Positions 24,118-37,046 of a DNA stretch of 64,000 nucleotides are shown piece after piece (the stretch's first letter is position 1; each line of letters opens with the position of its first letter). The notes beneath the pieces are model-generated. The model was not told the origin of the DNA. It did no database searches and saw nothing but the letters and a program-made list of their open reading frames with translations. Made by a program: the position numbers and the translations under genes. The DNA comes from Pomacea canaliculata (Eukaryota > Mollusca > Gastropoda > Architaenioglossa > Ampullariidae). The stretch is taken from positions 8,428,717-8,492,716 of the forward strand of contig NC_037597.1 in the NCBI RefSeq assembly GCF_003073045.1, given 5' to 3'.

Positions 24118-27100
24118 ATGTCGAAGCAACTCTTCTTGCTGCCACTCTTAGTCTACATGCCAGTGACAGGCTTCCTGCTGGAGAAGGTTTCGTGTATTGT
24201 CCGGCATACCCTTGCCTTTGCGAATCGGACAACGGTGCGCTGGTGGTCAACTGTCAGTATTTGTACCTGACCCAGCTGCCCAAGTTCCTAGCGTTCGACG
24301 GAAGGATTCGAACCCTCTCCCTTCGTCAAAACAGCATCCGCCAGCTTCCGGCGCGAGCTTTCCGTGGTCTTCACGTGGAGAGCCTCGATCTGACAGACAA
24401 CGTCATCAGTCAGGTGCACGTGTCTGCATTCGAAGGCCTGGAGAACTCTCTGGAAGAACTTCACTTGCAGGTGTAGTGTGGTTAGTTTTCTTCGTCGGAA
24501 CGGGTGTATTTACCTGGGGATTATTCTAAGGGCAGGTTGTTCAACAGTAAAACTGACTAAAGAATATTATTTTCTCAAGATGCTAGGTATTTGTGTGTCG
24601 TATAGATTGAGATGATGGGAGATTTGTGATACGCAACCTTTGACTGATATTTCGTAGAACAAGATTTTAATGTGGATCGCATACTCTTAAAGGTTTACGC
24701 CATGGAAGGGTTACCAACTGCAGCCATTAACCGACTGACCAGGCTTGAGAGTCCTTAGGGTGATTGGCTGCAAAGTGGACACCCTGACCAGTTATGTGTT
24801 TGAAGGACTCCACATGCTGAAAGAACTCTATCTGCAGGCAAGTTATCGGTTTTGCTTTTTTATATTTATTCTCATTATCTGTTTTATAATAGTGAAAAGA
24901 AAAAGCAAATACAACAGCTCTTATGCTTTCGAAGTTAGTTTTTAACTAAGATGGAGGCAGTGGGGATACTAGTAGTTGTTGTTGTCGTCGTTTTGTTTTT
25001 GGTGTTTACTGTATGTTACTGTACACATTCTTTTCCAGACTTCAGTGTTATTCCACATACCCAAATAAAAGAAAAAGTAGGTAGAACGCCTTTTCATTGT
25101 AAATATTAACAGGGCTGTCGCATCAAGAATATTCTACCGGGTGGGCTGTCAGTTCTGAAACACCTGGAAGTTCTCAACCTGGAGTCCAACAGTCTGCAGC
25201 CACAACACCTACAAGAAGTGGGGAACCTTTATCATCTTCAGAAGCTGCAGCTGTCCCACAACCAAATCATCAGTGTGGGCAGCCACGACTTCGACGACCT
25301 GCTGCACTTAAGGTTGGACGTAGTCAATGGAACTAAATTGTCTTTAATTGTTTTTATAGTCAACAATATATATTTCACCATTATCCTTTGCAATCCCATT
25401 ATATATTTATAGCAATTTTAAGATAAAATGTTTTCTCTTTACTGGGTTTTGTGCTCCAGGTATCTGGATCTGTCCCACAACAACTTGGCGGATATTGCAG
25501 ACAACGCCCTTCGGCCTGTGTGCTATTCCATGGAGGTGTTGAAACTAAACGACAACCTGCTGTCTAATTCCGTTGTAGAGTCCTGCAGGTCCTTCAGAAT
25601 TTGAGGCATCTGGTTCTCAGCGGCAACAACATCACCAACTTCCAGCTGGCTCACTTTCCGCACATACCTTCCTCTCGCATCTCGACCTGAGTGAGAACGG
25701 GATCTCTGAGCTCAGGAAGCAGTCTTTGAAGGGGACAGAGAAGTACTTAAGGATCATGAACCTTCGAAATAACCCTCTAAAGGTAATGGAGGACGGCGTC
25801 TTTGAGAACCACAAGCGTCTCCTCCATCTTAGCCTAGCAGGAAGTGAGCTGGGAGGTGTTCTGACGATGAAAACATTTTCGCGGGCGCTTCCCAGACCCT
25901 GAAGGAGCTCAGCCTGCAAAATTCAAACTTGAACGTCTGCCGATTTGGTTTCTTTGTCAGACATGAGAAGCTTGGAGGATCTTGATTTGTCAGAAAATGC
26001 CATCAACGATATCCTGGAGAACGTTTTCGCACGATTAAAACATTTAAAAAAACTGGATCTTTCACGCAACGCGATCGTCAAAATTGCTGATGGAGCCTTT
26101 CGAGGGCTTGAATACTCCTTGGAGTCGCTGGATCTCCATAGAAACTATCTGGAGACAGTATCGGTCTGCGCCATGGAAGGGCTGCAGCGTCTTGGAGACC
26201 TCAGGCTAAAAGAAAACCCGTTAATCTGTGACTGCAGGGTCACCTGGCTTCACAATTGGGTGCAGATGACTTTCCAAGAACATCATCGTCACCTGCTGGA
26301 ATGGACATGCACAGGACCTGCTCACCTAGACCAGAGATCATTCGGCTCGCTTTCCCTGAGTGACTTGCAGTGTAGGAACCTGACTGAAAACACACCCACT
26401 GTAGCCTGCAACTGGACAACAACAGAACCGTACTCTTATTCCGTCGACGCAAACCCGGCCTACGTCAACGTCCTGCCTACTCCCATAATGCCTCTGGATC
26501 TGCTGGGCGCAAGAGTACACGTGCATGTGGAACCCAAGAGCAAGTCCGCCATCTTGGTCAGGTGGAGCGTCAACAGCACCAGCAAGCTCTCCGGCTGCAG
26601 ACTGGTCGTGCGGAGAAGCAACGACTCGGTAGAGGAGACAGATGTAACATTCTCAGGGGATGTGACGAGGCATCTGGTCATTGGGCTGTCCGAAGGTGTT
26701 CTGTACGAAACCTGTGTTACGGCACTCGACGGAAATGAAGTTCCAGTGGGCAGGGACTGTTCAGAATCGAAGACGGTCAACGGAACAACTGTCATGAAGG
26801 TTCGTGATGTACTCCTCCCACAAACACCTACTCTGAATTTTTTTTGTTTTACCAATTTTTATGTGGAGAAGAAATCGTTGAGGTGGATAGATAATACAAA
26901 AATGGAAAGTAATGTCTATTATAAAGAAATAGTTTATGTTTAACATTTTAAATATGTAAGAGGACAAAGCAGAAAACAAAAATATTTTTGATATATCAGC
27001 GTGGGTGCTTACTTCCACAGGTGTTTCACGATCCGGCGCCTGTCTCCTTCACCACCCTGATGTCAACCTACATCGTCGGTTGCCTGATGGCGTCCACTCT

Positions 27101-27566
27101 CTGCGTATTCCTGGCCGTGGCAATGCGCAGGCGCAGAGAGACGAAAAAATGCGGGCGCAGCTTCCTGCCAGGCTACAGCGCGTGGGGAGGCCCTCGCTTC
27201 TCCGTGCCCAGCCACTCATCGGCCGCGACCTCCACCTGCTACTTCAACGCCCCTTCTATCTCCAGCTTCGAGGAGGACGGCCTCGTCGTCACCATCGGGG
27301 GGCTCAGCGGAGACGCCGGCGTCGCTGGAGAGTTCGGCGGCGAGAGCGTTGATGGCGTCATCGACACGAATTCCTGCGACGACGGCGCGCGCGAGCTGGT
27401 CGCACCCGATGCAGGTGACGTCAGCAGCCGAGGCAGTGGTAGTGGGGGAGATTACTACTTAGGAAACGGCCGTTGCAGTACTGTCAGCTCTTTCAGGCGA
27501 CATCTGCCAGCGAACTACATCGTCACCAACACCGACATTAGCGACGATTTCTTTTTTCACTTTTAG
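24118..27566 (+). CDS. LRR-FN3 single-pass receptor-like protein, reading frame interrupted
   Basis: Exons: 24114-24470 (ATG at 24118), 24693-24837, 25113-25312, 25460-26799, 27021-27566; a non-coding 5' exon probably ends at 23152. The product would be about 860 residues. MSKQLFLLPLLVYMPVTG is a signal peptide. CPAYPCLCE starts the LRR N-cap; about 18 leucine-rich repeats follow (LSLRQNSI, LDLSHNNL, LDLSENAI and others), then an LRR C-cap (NPLICDCRVTWLHNW). An FN3-like segment lies near 26520-26760 (ILVRWSV to CVTALDG), then a helix (YIVGCLMASTLCVFLAVAM), RRRRETKK and a Gly/Ser-rich tail. The architecture is of the chaoptin/LRR-FN3 receptor kind, implying adhesion or ligand recognition at the cell surface. 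The frame changes near 24180, at 24747, and near 25580, 25672, 25862 and 25938; 25945-27566 is clean. It may be a decaying gene or draft-quality sequence. Intron 2 begins with GC. A polyadenylation signal lies at 28014-28019. Confidence 0.8.
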
Positions 27567-28013
27567 ACATTCGATGGACAGACAACCCGGTTTTTTGTTC
27601 TGAATCGTTTATAATGCAAGCTTGTTTTGGTAACAAAGGGGGATAATTTCCTTAGTCTCATACTGACTAGAGTAAGCTCTCATTGAAGGGAGACGAGGAC
27701 TGTCAGTTTACTAAGCTTTTTTTTTTTTTTTAATTTTTTGGTTAATTGCATGGAACGCTGTTCACTTGGGTGTTCATGCGCGCGTGAGTGCGTGCAAATA
27801 ATTTTGCGTGTTCGAGGAAAGATTATACACAATATTACATGATTATGTCTACTTGTTGTCCCACATCAAAATAGAAGCTTTTTTCCTTGCAGATGTATAG
27901 TCTACTTGGAAGTTTGTGTGTCATTGATACACTTTAATTAGAATCTATTGTTTAAAAATTATGATTTAATTTTCGAAATTTACTAAATGCCTTTCTGTAC
28001 AAATATGCATTTA

Positions 28014-28019
28014 AATAAA
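28014..28019 (+). promoter_or_regulatory. Polyadenylation signal AATAAA of the LRR gene
   Basis: AATAAA occurs about 450 bases after the LRR stop codon in an AT-rich 3' region. A second AATAAA lies near 28823. Confidence 0.4.
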
Positions 28020-31000
28020 TTTGCTAGTCCTTTTATAAATAACAATTTATTGATGTTTTTATTTATGTTTAAACGTGACACACTACTGGTGTTTTGGAAT
28101 GTTACATTATTATTTTATACCATTACCTAGATTACCTTTTTTATTTTTCCACGTGCCGGGAAATGTGACATATCGACTTCGATGTGGTGAGGGGTAAGAC
28201 ATTTCTTTTCGCTGGAGATAAGCGCCAACGACAGTTACTGCGTACGACGAATCGCACGACTGTGGTGATAACAAAGGTTTTGAACTCAATGTGTCTACGA
28301 AACTGTAAATACTGGCATGAGACCCTATAGTTAGTTCTAAATACGCTGAAGGATCTGAACTGTACACCGTTGACTTGCATGGTAACTTTATTTATTTTTA
28401 AAATGGTTTCGCAATATATCATATGAGGGATACTTTCCAACATCATGGTTATTTATTTTTAAAGAAAACAATAATCATTCTGTCCTACATTATTTAGGCG
28501 TTATAGGCAGAGACCATTCTACGTCACTTTAATTGTAAAAACACATAACATTGTACGTCACATTGCTAGCCCCACGCCCAACCCTCCTCCTTCATCCGGA
28601 CTAGGGACCGACAGGTTACCCTGGGGGTGGGTTTCCAGGTGGAGTTTCTTCGGGTTACATTCTACGTCACATTGGGAGACAGAAACACTGAACACAATCT
28701 GTTGCTTTAGATGTTGTTGGGCACATAACACATAAATGTTGAATAAGGACAGTATGTGAGGAAGGAGAAAACCCAAATGTAATGTCAGCATCTGGTGGTA
28801 TTTTTATCGTTTTTCATTTTTTGAATAAAACATGAAATATTGTATGACGTTTAATGTAACCAGTTTTGGTGTGCTTTTTCAAATAAGGTGAGTGTTCCTG
28901 AGTGTTCATGATACAATAGAAAGTTACACAAAAAACGTATGTAGCCTTTTAGACAATAAAGTCAAGAAAATCTTGTCTGGCATATGAAAGAGCAGGGGCT
29001 GCACATTAGAAGGTGAGACGAAAGAAACAAGCGGAATTTGATGTCGAAATAAATATGCTGTTAAATCTCTCTCAACATGTTGTGAAGTTACTTTGACAGA
29101 ACAAAAAATCAATCTCTCAAACAATTTGGAAAGTAATGGGCACATTTTAAATGAATATTTATTGATAGTAAATGTTAGTGCTACTAGCTTTAAACAATGA
29201 CAAGTTCATATCCAGAGAAAACTAAAAGAAAATGGCAGATGGCAGATGTCTATTAAAATAATACTCAAGCTAATAACATAAGCATTTTGACAAGGATAAA
29301 CTAATCAAAGGGACGTAAGACACATTAAAAAAAGGTTTCGCTTGTTATCTCCCATTCTTCAGTATTTTGTTTGTTACCTGATACGCACTGAAAAAAAATG
29401 TTTTCTCAATATATATATATAAAATCAAGTCTTTAAAAGAAGATAGAAGAAATCTATGTTTACTCCCTTACTAAAATTGTTTATTTTAATCTGTCTGTTT
29501 TTATTTTCTTTAGCAAGATAACCCCTACGCTACAGAGACGGTGCTCGCGATCTTCACTAATGTAACCTACTTGTAGTTTCACATTGTCTCGGTTGTTTTG
29601 GCCCTCATTTATTTTACTTTTACCTGTCATCAGTTTTAGGCCTCGAGTTATTTTGCATGTCACAATAAACTTTGTGCAGCCCTTCATAGTGTTTAAAATT
29701 GTGGAATCAGCTGAGAAGCAGCAGGAACTTACATATTTCTTACTCAAGTCGTACATCGATCCTCCGAGAACAAGAACAAGAGAGGATGTATACATGAATA
29801 GAAAGTTCTTCTGATCTCGATTTTCTCCCTTTGACTACAACAGGAGAAAATGAGAGAGTTCGGCAGATTGTTACTTAGGGTTCAGGTGTAGAAGTTACTT
29901 CTCAGCGCTAGCTGATGATGTAAGGCTAACAATCAGAATCTTTTTATCAAGTTTAGTTGACTACTGGACATGACCTATCCTGCTCAGGTCTATTGAATTG
30001 TTGTAAACTAAAGAAATGGGTCAACGAGGGGTTCAACCTTTTTTTAAGTTATCGCGGCGACCGCTACTTACAAGGTTAGTTTTTGTAACGATTCTCAAGC
30101 ATCGTTCTAAATATTGGTCTGAGACTGATAGCTCGAACCTTGTCCATAGGCTGCATGAAATGTAGTCATATCAGTAAAGTGAACCTGGGGACCTACACCA
30201 TTGTAAGCTGTAATAGGAAAATGTAAAAACAACTGAAACCGATGGTTAAGCATCAAATACACGAAAGAAGGAAGGCAGTTTTTGTAAAGCAGATATTAGC
30301 TTTGACTTGCTTTCCTCATAAAATTATTGTATTTGTGTTACTGGCTTTATTTCATTTAAAATATCCCATATACAGAAAATCTCATCACTAAAATTTTCAT
30401 CTCTAACCACTAACACTGTTCGTAACAGTTTCAGTTGCTATAAAAAAATCTGTGAACTGGATTGTCCAGAAAAAATATATTTGTTGACAAGACTATACCC
30501 GAAGGACAAAAGTCTGACCAAATAAATATTAAACAGTGAACACGTCCGTGGTACTACAACAACTTTATGAGACTTTATGAATTATAGCAGGGTCAATAAG
30601 GAATTTTATTAATCAAATGAGAACAGAAACTAATTTATTAATCACAATAAAGTATGCGTTCATAGTGAAGAATTACATCTTTACATTATTTACTAAACAC
30701 CACATTCAGTGCTGTCATTGATACTGCCCTGGACGCGATAGTTGTTCATAACTTTAATTTGTTCTCGACAAGATAGTTGTTGGCCTTACACGCCTGATGT
30801 GATCATATTATTTGGTCATATTAATCTCACTCTCCTAAGTGAGCCATCGACAAAGCGCTGCAATCAAAAATTTTGTTCTGGGGTGAAGGGATACTTTCAG
30901 AAATGGATTTCTGTCCCGACAATAAGTGACTGCATCATTGTTGAGCTAGTGCAGTATGTCTCTTTTTGTGAATGATCTTCCTCCCGGCTTGCAATCTTTT

Positions 31001-31632
31001 TGAAAGGCCTCGGATAGCGATAATAAAAGTAGGTCAGAACTCTTATAGACAAACTATCGACTCTGGGGACCAGTCATCTTCCATGCATAGACGGATAAGT
31101 ACAATGGATGGGTGGTACAGAATGTCAAGAGACAGCGATTCACTTTAAAAGAAAGCATACCCTGAGTCTCAAGTACATGTAATGCACGTCCTCACCAACC
31201 CATTCCACTCAAGTAATGATTAGTATAGTGAATTTAATAAAGTGAATCAGGTAAATTGTCTGGCGGTGCATATGTACGTGTGTGTGTGCGTTATTGTTTG
31301 TTTGTGTGTGTTTTCGCGCGCGTACAACAGACATTGACTGTGTTACAAAGTGTTGGTATCGTGAGTATCAGGGATGTTTACTGTCGGCCTAACCTCGTCA
31401 CCATTACCTTGAACTCGCACCAATTTCTTATCACATTTCATCGATACGAATGTGTATCTGCTTTTACAATCTTTGGCATGATGCGATGAAGTTTTTTTGA
31501 AGCATGTTTAGCCAGCAGATTTATTTCTTCTTCTCGTTCAATATCTCTAGAGTAAGACATAAACCTCGGACAGCAACAGTAATGTTTACAACAGCTCACA
31601 TACAAGTAGGTAGCGTCCCATGGGACTGGTAC
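28020..31632. other. Intergenic, between LRR and PhyH 3' ends
   Basis: The flanking genes converge here. Nothing coding is evident. Three copies of TACGTCAC lie between 28518 and 28671. Confidence 0.5.
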
Positions 31633-31733
31633 TTTATTGAAAAAATAAAATGTCACATCGACCATGCCTGAAGGGGTCCTGGTGGTGGACAAAACACACT
31701 TGAGATGGCAATGCATTGTTATATTTCAATGTG

Positions 31734-31739
31734 TTTATT
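31734..31739 (-). promoter_or_regulatory. Possible polyadenylation signal downstream of the PhyH gene
   Basis: AATAAA on the minus strand, about 330 bases beyond the conserved stop at 32065; another lies at 31633-31638. Nothing but position supports either. Confidence 0.25.
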
Positions 31740-32064
31740 GTACATTTTAAATCCAGAAACTTGTAAGTTTCACAAGCATTAACAACGAGCAAAATACTTT
31801 AAAATAATACAATATTATACATGTTTGTGTATGTGCTATATGTGTAAGAGGTGGGTGTGTATGGCAAGATTAAGTATCAAGAATAGCCTATGCCGACAAG
31901 ACTCCAGGTAAATATATTAAATTAATAGTTCGCAAAGAACGAAAAGTATACATATTTATAAAACTGAAATTTAAATCATCGTCCAAAATTTGAGGCAAAA
32001 TGCGATCTCACGTTACTTCACGAGGCATAATGATCTTTAACAAAACACTTTTGTCATTAGGACT

Positions 32065-35000
32065 TCAGTTTTTATGCCAGGAAGTTTCTTCATTTTTGAG
32101 CTTTTCGGTGTGTCTGTTCATGTGGATCATCTCCCATTTAAACATCCATGGACCCTGGATGGTAGGTGTCATACTCCTCGTCGACTTCATCTTGCTGTAA
32201 CGTAAATGTTGGATAATCTGATGTTAGAAGACAGCACACAAACAATTGTATACAAATTCCTTGCCAATATGCATTCTTTCACTGCTTACGATTAGCCACT
32301 TGAAATGTTAAGCAGAAAAAAAAACTAACCAATTTGATTGCAAAGAATCAACAATAAAGAAAAGTATGTAGAAGTAACAATTACCGACTATAGCCCTATG
32401 ACCAAACATCGCCACTTACGGGGAATGCTTTGCTGACTTTTTCTCTGGCCTCTGCGTGGCGGTCTATTTTGTTGAAATCTTCCCAGTTGACTGTCATGTT
32501 CGGGTTGTCCTTGGTTCTCATTAGAACTCCTTGCTTCAGGTCGTAGAAGCCCACGGATTTCTCCGGAGTCTGCCATCTTAAGTCCAGGCTCCAGCGGATG
32601 TCATTGGAAATATTCCCAAGACTGTCAAATTGAATTATTCATGAAGGCTAATTTTTCCCTGAATATGGCCCAACAAACCATCCACAATCAATTTCTGACT
32701 AAAATAGTTTTCTACTTTTCGTAGCCATCACCAACTTTTCATTTTGTTCCCAAAAATACTTTCATTTCTTGTCCAGTAATCCAGTATCCAACTTGAAAGC
32801 CATGTCAACTTTAAATATTGAACACAAAGCTGAACGTGATTTTAAAAAGGTGGTACTAGAAAATATGACATGCTAATACAGTTTACCTACATAAATAATT
32901 AAACTAGGATTATGTGTCTCTTCTGTTGAAGTCAAACGAGTCAAGAGAAATTAACAAGTGTGCTATATTTACTTTAACATGACAGAAGAGACAAACATTA
33001 TTTACTTACAAAGCACCTTCAGAAAAACTTCATAGTTTTTTTTTTTTTTGAGTTTTTCTGTATAGGATAATGAACATGCTTGTAATTTAAATTTTAATTA
33101 GAAAATAATGCCGGACAGCAATTTGTTCATCGCTCACTAACAAGAGTTTAGCAGAACCTCTTTGTAAAATGTGTCTGACAATAAAGCCGGTCTTTCTACG
33201 GATCAGAATTACCTGCCAAACTGTTATAAATAAGACAACAATGCTGACAATAGATTTACTATGACCGTTATCAACTCTGCAAAAGCGACTGACCTTCTGT
33301 GTGGCACCATATTGTTCAAGAGCAGCATCCCACCGTAAGGTATCGGACACAGTACTACATCTTTCTTCATATCGACATCTGCAATAATGTTGCTTAATGT
33401 TACTGTTCAACGATGAACATATTCTATTCTATCTATGGAACCCCTGATGTTCAAACATGTCTTCACTACAGCCCTTCTGACATTACAACCACCACCATCG
33501 CTACTCGTTGATCCACGTGTTTTATCCAAAAATGTTTAGCGAGGGCAGTCAAACTAATCCTCGGCTATCCACTGACTACTACAACATAATCCAAAATGGG
33601 AACAGCAGGTTAATGTATGCACAAAGGTAGCAATGTTTTACTCAGAATTTTCAGGATGCTGATATTTTTTCGTTAGTCTGTATAATGTCATCAGGCTAAA
33701 AGCTAGTCCTATCTCTCACCTAGTGTGTCCTCCATCTCCTGCTCTTCGAGCATGACGTACCACGTGCCACCCCAACAGCACTGGTGCGTGGCGACCTTTC
33801 CCTTCAGGTGACCTCGAGCGGCTACTTCCATGCATCCGTTCTCGCGCGTGGCGTCGAGCAGCGGGATCCAAGCGGTCACCTGAAGTACTTCGTAGGAGCG
33901 GTTGTCGAGGTAGGCGGAATCTGCGACCACGTGACAACAAGTGCACACTTTTCTCTCTGTTCGTACCAATCTTCTTCTGCTCACTTTTCTCTCCCTCCCC
34001 TTCCTAGGTCTTTAGAGCTCAAGTTCGTGCGTGCGTGTGTGTTTACATGCAGAGTTTCAAACGACTCGACTGATTTAGATTGTTACACAAATGTTTTGGC
34101 AGCGAGAAAGGGTCGTTACACACATAAGTTTTGCGAAAAACTTGCTTATTGATCAGAGTATCCAGTATCAAGCAATAACCTTGGTGCCAAGGCACAGTAG
34201 TTGCCTCGTTCTGTGGGGTTTTGGTACGAAGGTTCCAGACTGGATGCCCCATAATGTCAGGTCCAATCATCTGCTCCACCACATTTAGAAGGCGGGGGCT
34301 GGACCACAGATCTTTGAAAGCCTGCGTCATGGTTGTATAATATTCCCTTGATAGTAGTGAGGGTCGAATGCTTATCGAATGTCATATCTTAGCATGCGTG
34401 AACATTAAAATGTATTAAGACAAAAACGTACCAGCCAAAATTTGTTGATAACATTAATTTTTGTCATCTTTCTTTTCATTATGCTTCCCAAATGCATAAC
34501 AAAGCAAAAGAAAAAAAGAGGGCTCAAAATTGAGTTATTTATGCGTTACTGAGCTAGTCAGTACGTCAATACAGAGCTAGCAAAGACTTCAGAGCTACAA
34601 AGACTTCAGTTACTCTAAAAGGGGAAAAGTTCCTCAAAATGTTATAAGATTATCTGTACTGTCTCAGGTTTTTGCCTTAATTTCCCTATTTCCTTAAGTC
34701 TACTGCCAGGAGTACTCAGAGATTTCGATGTTGCTGTTTACCTGTGGTAATTGTCCCTGTTTATGAAGAAGAATATTTGCCCCAGGAAATTCCTCCTCGA
34801 TATGCGTCAGCCTTTGAAAGAGTCCGTATTCCTTGTACAGATCTGTACACGTCATTAAAAGCATTAATGATACGAATGACGAAAAGATAAAATATTAAAA
34901 GAAACAAGCAATGAAAGGCAAGAAAGGTGCAGAACAAAGTAGGACGCAAAAGGGTCATCTGCGTACTTTTGATCTTGCCTCCCCGGTAGAGCATTTGGGC

Positions 35001-37046
35001 CAGGTCGTCCACTATAGCCTCGATTGCCAGTCTGCAGGCGTCCAGCTCTTCTTTTTGGAAAAAGGAGTCGACAATTACGTACCCCTAAATGAACACAAAA
35101 ATTGTAGAAGAGTTGCTATTAGGGATTTGGGACCTTGAGAACAATTCAGAACCTTGTGCTGCCAAGAATGATGTCACGACCTGACGTCGGACTTGCGCAT
35201 TCTTTTACGAAAAACGACAAGAGATCACTTCAGGTTGGGACGTTTCTTTTACTAATACACATAAAAACATAAATAAGCATACACAGGAGAACAGCAGTTT
35301 CCACGATTGTTAACTTAAATCCACTGGTAGCTACGACAATCTGTCAATAACAAGGCACTGGTGAAGATACGTCTTAAAGAGCACCTTTCAAATCGCACGA
35401 AAGGTCCACGTGCACAAATATTCGGCAACAAACAAATCAAGGAGTAAGGGTGCATATGCACCGCTACTTACTACTAATGTCCCGCTCTACCAGTTTGCTT
35501 CTCACAGTGTCTCTGTCTTCTTAAACAGTCCAAACATGGGCTCTTACCCTGATCATTCTTCAAAGGAGTATGAATGACTCACGGTCCCTCCACGTGGGTG
35601 ACGATGGTGCCTCAGTCCTTCGGCACCTGCTTCAGTGTAGTCAGGTCTCTGCTGACTACCTCTCGGCGGCTCTTGTCCTCGCTCCTCGCACTCAGCAGTA
35701 GAGCTTCTCTAGCTGTTTGGGATGGTGGTGGTGGTGGGGGGTTCCTCTACTCGGGCCACCATCATTCCAGTTGCAGGTGTCGTCGTCGTCGTCGTCGCAC
35801 CGATTCCGGCTGTCCAACCTTTAGCCGTCTCGAGCGGCGCCTCACTCCCCGCACACAGCAGTAGAGTTCGCTTCTCCGCAGACAATCGCAGAGCTTCTTG
35901 GAGACTGCAGCGAGACTCTCTGGTCCCACTCGTTTCTTGTCTCACGACACACCTTGTTCCCGTTAGCAACTTCCAACACAGCTTCTTCACTTTTACACAC
36001 TGTCTGTGTTAATCCAAAGATTGCCCCCCCCCCTCGGCTTTCAACTCTCGTCTATATATACTCCTGTCAAACCCCACTCGGGGTGAGCACTTCATGCCTC
36101 GCTCACGAGGTCCACAACTCACGTGGTGCCCAAAATACACGTGGTGTCCAGAGACCCACGATTTCCAACTATAACAGGACAATCACGCTCTCAACCTTCC
36201 ATCCGTCCTCTCTTACACTGTTGACAATTACATGGCAGAGGGGCGACACACAGGGCGGGCTACTCCACCCTGCTCCCCTCCACCTCCTTCTACCATATTC
36301 AGGTGAAGAAACACTGGAGGCACGGACTAGTCCGTGACAAATGAATAGACAAGTATATTCAGACTGTCCACTAACTACAATAAGACAGTGATGGTATTTT
36401 AATTACAAAGGGGGTAGAATAAAGCAGAAATACCTTTTTATACATCTACCATCACCATAAAGAAGAAAAAGTAGGTTTAAAAGCGAGACTATTATGATAA
36501 CAGAAGGTATGATACAAAAGAGAACACGATGATGAAAAGATGTACAAATCTCATTATTTTTATAAATTTTGTGAGACCGGCTGAGCAATAAGCGGGTGCT
36601 TTGATTGTTACCTTATTAGTTATGAGTAAAGTGAAGTTGAAGCTATCATGAAATCGTACACATACATGCAGTCATGATCGACAGAGTCAGAGCACTTGTG
36701 TTTTCTTGTAAACATTCTTGTAAACAGTCTTCTGCTGAATTTGTGGCTGTGGTGGCACTAAATGAGATAAAATAACTATCTGAAAAAGATGCTCAGGGAT
36801 AAACACACTTACCGACTTCTATTACAAAATACATTTCTTGGATTATTTAAGCAGGAACCTGATCAGGGGCTGAAAATCCGAATAGGGAAAACTATTAATG
36901 CTCACCTCTTCAAAGAATTGTTTTATCATTGAGTCGGGTAACTGTCCAGGCTTCTTCTCCTCAGGCTGTTTTGGCATCGCCCTTAGATCGAAAACTTCTG
37001 GATATACTTTCTCTTGCTGACCAAGCTGTCGCTTTGTTTCCGCCAT
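32065..37046 (-). CDS. Phytanoyl-CoA dioxygenase (PhyH) family Fe(II)/2OG oxygenase
   Basis: Eight exons: 37046-36906, 35084-34967, 34842-34742, 34321-34180, 33920-33720, 33378-33294, 32621-32420, and 32194 downward. Exons 1-7 give 330 codons in perfect phase. The jelly-roll oxygenase motifs are visible: iron ligands H166 and D168 in WHQD, distal H261 in MVPHRS, and R272 in NDIRWS, eleven residues after H261, as expected for the 2-oxoglutarate-binding arginine. ANILLHKQGQLP and VNWEDFNKIDRH are family-like. It should be an iron- and 2-oxoglutarate-dependent hydroxylase; the substrate is unknown. No PTS1 or PTS2 is seen, so a cytosolic location is likely. The start is the only ATG of the open frame before IKQFFEEGYVIVD. 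In the last exon one extra base at 32164 makes the literal frame end at 32138 (348 aa). Ignoring it, the conserved end (TIQGPWMFKWEM, NRHTEKL) reads on to a stop at 32065, about 372 aa. A solo LTR lies in intron 1. Confidence 0.9.
35167..35171. repeat. Left target-site duplication of the solo LTR (AATGA)
   Basis: It is identical to 36340-36344 on the other side of the LTR. Confidence 0.85.
35172..36339 (+). mobile_element. Solo LTR of an LTR retrotransposon inside PhyH intron 1
   Basis: The 1168-bp element begins TGTCACG and ends CGTGACA, the standard TG...CA ends with a 7-bp inverted repeat. It is flanked by identical 5-bp target duplications, AATGA at 35167-35171 and 36340-36344. A TATA-like box (TATATATA) lies at about 36053-36060. 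No internal region or second LTR is present, so it is a fossil left by recombination between two LTRs. Five-base duplications fit Ty3/gypsy or BEL/Pao; the family cannot be chosen from this copy. The host gene is on the opposite strand, so the LTR is antisense to it. Age cannot be estimated without relatives, but intact ends and target duplications argue against great age. Confidence 0.85.
36340..36344. repeat. Right target-site duplication of the solo LTR (AATGA)
   Basis: It is identical to 35167-35171. Confidence 0.85.

Noticed and set aside
24303-24316. tRNA B-box-like GGGTTCGAATCC on the minus strand
   Set aside because: It lies within conserved LRR coding sequence and no cloverleaf surrounds it.
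35574-36337. Plus-strand ORFs of 96 to 127 codons inside PhyH intron 1
   Set aside because: They lie wholly within the solo LTR and have low-complexity composition.
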